From positions 1-64,000 of the forward strand of contig CAZUGV010000001.1 in NCBI GenBank assembly GCA_964620425.1: DNA of 64,000 nt. Reading direction: 5' to 3'. The position numbers and the translations under genes are program-made. The stretch is from DASXUG01 sp964620425. GTDB taxonomy: Bacteria; Pseudomonadota; Gammaproteobacteria; Burkholderiales; Methylophilaceae. Positions 62,211-64,000 of this stretch are shown one piece after another (position 1 is the first letter of the stretch; the number at the start of each line of letters is the position of its first letter). The notes beneath the pieces are model-generated. The model saw only the letters and a program-made list of their open reading frames with translations, ran no database searches and had not been told where the DNA came from.

Positions 62211-62738
62211 ATGAATTTATTGAAAAAAATTGCATTATCGACTTTGCTATTGGCTTCACAATCAGCATTTGCTCAAGTTTATAACTTAGGTAGTATTACA
62301 CCTAGTTCAGCTGTTTCATTTGAAACAGAATCATCTTCTGCCAACTTTGAGTTCTTAGATCACTTTACTTTTTCATTAACTACAGGCGCTGATACTCTGT
62401 TTGGTGGTGCACCTGATGTTAGGGTTAGAGCAAATGGTGATACATTCAGAGTAAACATCACCCAAGTATTCTTATATTCAGGTGAGTTAGGCTATGGTAC
62501 TCGTGTTACACCTGACATCGACCGCTCTGCTGAAGGCTTTTCATTTAAAAACCTGACAGCTGGAAATTACTACTTCACAGTAGCTGGCGTTCAAAGAGCT
62601 GACTCTCTTGCTGGTAACTACTCATTTAATTTAGCAGCCACCAAGATTACTTCTGCTGTAGCTGAGCCAGAAACATTTGCTTTATTGATGGGTGGTCTTG
62701 GTTTGATGGGCTTTATCGCAAGACGTAAAAGCGCTTAA
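62211..62738 (+). CDS. FxDxF-type PEP-CTERM protein 3
   Basis: 175 residues. Signal peptide about 1-22 (ending QSAFA). The body contains FLDHFTFSL, the FxDxF motif of a recognised PEP-CTERM subfamily, then beta-rich segments and GNYYFTVAGVQR. The sorting signal AEPETFALLMGGLGLMGFIARRKSA is PEP-like with AEPE for VPEP. AGGAG lies 7 bp upstream. It is monocistronic, flanked by queG and a bidirectional terminator. Confidence 0.93.
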   Translation: MNLLKKIALSTLLLASQSAFAQVYNLGSITPSSAVSFETESSSANFEFLDHFTFSLTTGADTLFGGAPDVRVRANGDTFRVNITQVFLYSGELGYGTRVTPDIDRSAEGFSFKNLTAGNYYFTVAGVQRADSLAGNYSFNLAATKITSAVAEPETFALLMGGLGLMGFIARRKSA

Positions 62739-62813
62739 GCTTTTCATGCTAGTACAGTTGCAAGGTAGTAAGTAGTAGTTTTATTAGTTGTTTTAAGTAA
62801 ATAGTTAAGTCAA

Positions 62814-62838
62814 ACCCCACTTTTGTGGGGTTTTTTTT
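62814..62838. terminator. Rho-independent terminator after PEP-CTERM gene 3
   Basis: AACCCCAC-TTTT-GTGGGG followed by eight T. It also lies 6 bp beyond the end of the minus-strand gene at 62844, but that strand has only a weak T-run. Confidence 0.88.
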
Positions 62839-62843
62839 GCTTA

Positions 62844-63689
62844 TTAGACCAAGTTGGCAATCAACAGCGTTGCAACCGTTAAATCAGCACTCGTGCCAGG
62901 GTTGATACTTTGATCCTTGAGCTCGCGGTCAAACAAAAGTAGTTGCTTCATATACAGCTTTGGATTCTCAAGAGCCTCTAATGATTCGTAATGTAAGCTT
63001 GCTTGCTGTTGTATTTGCAACGCTGTCGCATCTCCATATTTACGCGCAACGTGACTATCTTTGAAAGTGGATAAATAAGCCAAGTACAGAAGAGTAGTTG
63101 CCCAACCTGAACGCTCCCACTTTTTGCTTGCACTTTGATAAATTGGTAAACCGAATTCAATAATCTCATCATAGCCATTTGAATACTGTTGTGCGATGAA
63201 ATCGTGTGATTGAGCAGCTTGCATGGCTGCTAACAAGCTGATTGATGGTGCGTCAACCACGTCATGCTGGTTCACTTTGCCCAAGCCTGCTGGATTAGCC
63301 CGTTGTATTGCTTGATATGCACAAACGGCATCGTCAATCGTTAGATCTTGCAGTGTTTGCAATAATGCCGCTTTGAATGACCCGTTCAATTGCGGTTGTA
63401 AAACAGCATGAATAACAGGTGCAGCAAGTAAAATGATTCCTAGATTGGTATTGCAACCAACGCTATCCCAAGTAGCGTTTACTGCATTCAAGATTCTTTG
63501 CCCTACTGTTAAACCTGATTGTGCAATAACATTGCTTGAAGCATTCGCACTATTTATAAAATCTTGCACCACCATGCCGTGACCATCTGAAAATACATGC
63601 ACATTTCCTGGCTTTAGAACAGCAAGCTCATCTAGACATGCTTGCCTGTATATTTGTGCAGCTTGAGCGGGTGTAAATTTGGCCTGCAT
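62844..63689 (-). CDS. CitG/MdcB-like triphosphoribosyl-dephospho-CoA synthase family protein
   Basis: 281 residues. KPGNVHVFSDGHGMVVQDFINSANAS near residues 26-51 and SVGCNTNLGIILLAAPV (about 77-93) are the CitG-family nucleotide and metal motifs. True CitG works on citrate lyase cofactor; methylotrophs carry a paralogue among tetrahydromethanopterin/methylofuran genes. The adjacent ATP-grasp gene (6 bp upstream) and absence of citrate or malonate decarboxylase genes favour the second role, by inference. Confidence 0.8.
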   Translation of the reverse strand: MQAKFTPAQAAQIYRQACLDELAVLKPGNVHVFSDGHGMVVQDFINSANASSNVIAQSGLTVGQRILNAVNATWDSVGCNTNLGIILLAAPVIHAVLQPQLNGSFKAALLQTLQDLTIDDAVCAYQAIQRANPAGLGKVNQHDVVDAPSISLLAAMQAAQSHDFIAQQYSNGYDEIIEFGLPIYQSASKKWERSGWATTLLYLAYLSTFKDSHVARKYGDATALQIQQQASLHYESLEALENPKLYMKQLLLFDRELKDQSINPGTSADLTVATLLIANLV

Positions 63690-63695
63690 ATCAAT

Positions 63696-64000
63696 CTAAT
63701 ACGACTTATCTAGAAAGTCATCAACCAAGGCGAGCGCTATATCTAGCGCCACCACACTTTGTAAACCTTTCCAAGCGGGAATACTATTGATTTCTAACAC
63801 GTAAAGTTTTCCTTCGCAGTCACGGATAACATCCACGCCACAGTAGTCGATATTGACGGCATTTGCAGCGGCTTCTGCCAGCTCAGCAACTTCACCAGCA
63901 TGCGGATATGATTCACACCGTCCACCTAATGCCACATTATTCACCCAACCATTGCCGTGACGCACCATAGCGCCGATAGCCTTGCCGTTAATAATAAATA
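63696..64000 (-). CDS. RimK-like ATP-grasp ligase (partial, 5' end outside window)
   Basis: Only the last 101 residues are present; the frame stays open to position 64000 (INGKAIGAMVRHGNGWVNNVALGG). The ATP-grasp metal and nucleotide site is visible in YCGVDVIRDCEGKLYVLEINSIPAWKGLQ (about 30-60 residues before the end). RimK-like enzymes join glutamate or another amino acid to a carboxylate; in methylotrophs relatives act in tetrahydromethanopterin or methylofuran synthesis. Operon with the CitG-like gene is visible. Confidence 0.82.
   Translation of the reverse strand, partial: FIINGKAIGAMVRHGNGWVNNVALGGRCESYPHAGEVAELAEAAANAVNIDYCGVDVIRDCEGKLYVLEINSIPAWKGLQSVVALDIALALVDDFLDKSY

Overview
The window looks like chromosome of a methylotrophic betaproteobacterium, most likely Methylophilaceae (Methylotenera-like). 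Support: fairly AT-rich DNA with betaproteobacterial gene neighbourhoods (rpsF-priB-rpsR-rplI, tsaE-amiC-mutL-miaA, EarP/EF-P with Arg32), a PQQ-dependent dehydrogenase lipoprotein, three PEP-CTERM proteins, and, at the right edge, a CitG-like gene plus a RimK-like ATP-grasp ligase of the kind found among bacterial tetrahydromethanopterin/methylofuran genes. The genus is inference. I saw no rRNA, tRNA, CRISPR array, prophage or insertion sequence.

Layout. 1-4.7 kb: AddAB-like helicase/nuclease pair (minus strand, left end cut off). 4.7-6.0 kb: regulatory region and a PEP-CTERM protein. 6.2-9.5 kb: greB, a sterol-desaturase-family protein, earP and efp. 9.6-13.4 kb: a four-gene glycan operon (GT39, polyprenyl-phosphate GT2, GtrA, YdjC/NaxD-type deacetylase) that resembles known aminosugar-on-lipid-A systems. 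14.1-22.1 kb: two GH17/NdvB-like beta-glucan proteins followed by an HD-GYP protein with an altered HD pair and an EAL phosphodiesterase. 22.2-25.4 kb: queD, dnaQ, rnhA, a methyltransferase, gloB. 25.6-34.9 kb: mltD, an oligopeptide-type ABC importer without its ATPases, fabI, galE and two glycosyltransferases. 35-36.4 kb: the rpsF operon. 36.5-42 kb: crcB, glgA, a candidate sigma-54-dependent small RNA, orn, a Ste24-like protease, a small cytochrome c, rsgA. 42-48 kb: PQQ dehydrogenase, mnmC, a TPR/GT41 protein. 48-51 kb: a MazEF-like module, the second PEP-CTERM gene, a dRS3-like inverted repeat, pilU. 51.2-60.7 kb: DUF1348, EamA transporter, dapC, mqo, miaA, YefM/YoeB, mutL, amiC, tsaE. 60.7-64 kb: queG, the third PEP-CTERM gene, CitG-like, ATP-grasp (cut off).

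Main themes. Most genes are housekeeping: DNA repair, tRNA modification, translation and envelope upkeep. The accessory content is about the cell surface: three PEP-CTERM proteins, beta-glucan synthesis next to c-di-GMP proteins, a probable lipid A or glycan aminosugar operon, and several glycosyltransferases. The strongest non-coding signals are (i) one palindrome, TAGTCC-N4-GGACTATTG, in the same orientation upstream of all three PEP-CTERM genes and 152-153 bp from the start codon in two of them, and (ii) a GG-N10-GC sigma-54 promoter followed about 60 nt later by a terminator, enclosing a short RNA with an anti-Shine-Dalgarno CU-rich stretch between glgA and orn.
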